From: Alistipes sp. | Lineage (GTDB): Bacteria; Bacteroidota; Bacteroidia; Bacteroidales; Rikenellaceae | NCBI GenBank assembly: GCA_020026415.1 | Contig: JAHHQL010000003.1 | Span: 62,001 to 126,000, forward strand | Direction: 5' to 3' | Length of the DNA stretch: 64,000 bases | Shown: positions 62,865 to 64,000 of the stretch, piece after piece | Layout: each line of letters begins with the position of its first letter | How positions within the stretch are numbered: the first letter of the stretch is position 1 | Program-made: the position numbers and the translations under genes | Notes under the pieces: model-generated | The model's database searches: none | Told to the model about the DNA's origin: nothing | Seen by the model: the letters and a program-made list of their open reading frames with translations, nothing else

Positions 62865-64000
62865 TCATTTTCTCCCTTTTCGGGCGATGCGTTTTGCGGC
62901 GGCGGCGCGTCCCGTCCGCAGGGGCGACGAGCCTTTGCGTACCGAGCGGGTGCCGGCGCGTTTCTTCTCGGCGCGTTTCGAGGAGGACTGACGCTCCCAG
63001 ACCAGTTCGTCCTCGAACTTGCGGAAGGCATCCCAGTTGAATCCGCCCCGCGATTCGCCCTCTTCCTTCATAACCTCATCGAAATGAGGTTCGTCCGAAA
63101 GGCGGCGAGGCTGTTTCCGGCGCGGCTCGTCCTCGCGTTTGCGACAGGGTTCGTCGTTCCAGTCTTCGCGTTTTCGGCGGGGTTTTCCCTCAGCACGCCG
63201 ATCGGACATCGCGCGTTCCATAAACTCCATCGCTTCGTCCATCTGCGAGGCAACCTGCCGCATTTCAGCCTCGGAAGTCTCCTTACGGGGTGCTTTGCGC
63301 GGGGCTTTCCGATCGTTGTTTTCGGGGTCGGCCATGCGGGCGATCTTGCGGCCGCGCGCCTGACGGTTGATCTTGCCGATCACCTCCTCGGCATCGGCAA
63401 ACGGGACACTCACGAACGAGAACGTATCGCGCACGCAGAGGTCGTCGATATTCTTGTCGCGGAGGCCGCATTTGTGTTTCAAGAGATCGACAATCTTACG
63501 GGGCGAATAACCGTCCTTCGTACCGATGGCGAGGAACAGACGCGCCTTACCCTTGCGATCGACCGAGAAGGAGCGGATTTCGGGATAGGAACTCTCGTCC
63601 AACTCCGAACGGAACGCCAGACGGAGCAGGGCACTGAGTGCCTTTCGCGGATCGTGTTCGGCAAGGATTTCGTCCGCCATATCATCGTAGGCGGCGGGCA
63701 TCTCCTCCTGCATGATCTCGCGCAGATCCTCGCTGATGCGGGCGCGTTTCATCGCCACAATATCCTGAGGCGAAGGAAGTTGTTCCTTACGCACATCGGC
63801 CTGAATATCGCGCATCATGCCGTTGAAACGGCGATACTCCGACGAGGAGATGAACGTGATGGCCGTACCCTCACGACCGGCACGACCCGTACGGCCGATG
63901 CGGTGGACATAACTCTCGGTATCCTGCGGAAGGGCGTAGTTGATCACGTGCGACAGGTTGCTCACATCAATTCCGCGGGCAGCCACATCGGTCGCCACCA
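62865..64000 (-). CDS. DEAD-box RNA helicase, C-terminal part (cut by window edge)
   Basis: The visible part of about 378 residues covers the end of the helicase RecA2 domain (motif V VATDVAARGID, motif VI YVHRIGRTGRAG). A helical linker, a DbpA-type RNA-binding domain (LFLAIGTKDGYSPRKIVDLLKHKCGL, then FSFVSVPFADAEEVIGKIN) and a long Arg/Lys/Glu-rich tail rich in RRK repeats follow. The Met at 63998 belongs to motif V context and is not the start; the gene continues past the right edge. A DeaD/DbpA-like role in ribosome or mRNA remodelling is likely. Confidence 0.92.
   Translation of the reverse strand, partial: VATDVAARGIDVSNLSHVINYALPQDTESYVHRIGRTGRAGREGTAITFISSSEYRRFNGMMRDIQADVRKEQLPSPQDIVAMKRARISEDLREIMQEEMPAAYDDMADEILAEHDPRKALSALLRLAFRSELDESSYPEIRSFSVDRKGKARLFLAIGTKDGYSPRKIVDLLKHKCGLRDKNIDDLCVRDTFSFVSVPFADAEEVIGKINRQARGRKIARMADPENNDRKAPRKAPRKETSEAEMRQVASQMDEAMEFMERAMSDRRAEGKPRRKREDWNDEPCRKREDEPRRKQPRRLSDEPHFDEVMKEEGESRGGFNWDAFRKFEDELVWERQSSSKRAEKKRAGTRSVRKGSSPLRTGRAAAAKRIARKGRK

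Overview
The window reads as chromosomal DNA of a gut-type member of Bacteroidota, most likely Alistipes or a close Rikenellaceae relative. This is inferred from gene content and signals, not from a database search. Supporting signs are promoters of the TTTG-N19/20-TAnnTTTG class, few Shine-Dalgarno sequences, BACON-domain lipoprotein, C10 protease, TonB receptor with a carboxypeptidase-regulatory-like domain, DUF349 and DUF4301 proteins, a bacterial V-type ATPase and a fermentative NrdDG ribonucleotide reductase. Most of the window is dense core genome. No insertion sequence, CRISPR array or rRNA is visible. Both ends cut genes: clpP on the left and a DEAD-box helicase on the right.

Layout. 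1-5.6 kb: clpP-clpX, transketolase, and metK behind a SAM-II riboswitch. 6-9.1 kb: a secreted C10 protease followed by a BACON lipoprotein. 9.9-16.4 kb: TetR, TolC-like channel, adaptor, RND pump and a PII-like small protein. 16.5-24.1 kb (minus): V-ATPase operon E-(DUF2764)-A-B-D-I-K, whose rotor subunit keeps Na+-type ligands. 24.4-25.8 kb: DUF4301 protein (minus). 26-30.2 kb: murB-tilS-holA and a degenerate class IV aminotransferase-fold protein. 30.5-33.8 kb: a spanin-like small protein, coaD, lpxD and a TlpA-like lipoprotein. 34.2-36 kb: ruvC, two identical tRNA-Arg(ACG) genes and cobO. 36.2-39.3 kb (minus): nrdD-nrdG with a cobalamin riboswitch placed directly at the transcription start. 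39.7-42.4 kb: an S24 phage-type repressor, a divergent small gene and an orphan terminase large subunit with a palindromic operator between them. 42.6-47.9 kb: nitronate monooxygenase, gdhA, a GNAT-like protein and gcvT. 48-53.2 kb (minus): S41 protease-like protein, RlmI-like methyltransferase, RNase D-like exonuclease and recQ. 53.3-56.8 kb: orphan PqqD, Cys/His-rich membrane protein, TonB receptor and HMA protein, probably a copper-handling cluster. 56.9-64 kb (minus): yidC, pyrG, a DUF349 protein and a DEAD-box helicase.

How parts connect. Two metabolite riboswitches are the clearest regulatory elements: SAM feedback on SAM synthetase, and B12 control of a B12-independent ribonucleotide reductase that lies close to the adenosylcobalamin-forming cobO. 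The best candidates for something under-described are the orphan repressor/small-protein/terminase cassette, the C10 protease-BACON pair, the metal receptor cluster with an orphan RRE protein, and the C-rich, G-poor tracts downstream of cobO and of the nitronate monooxygenase gene that look like Rho loading sites.
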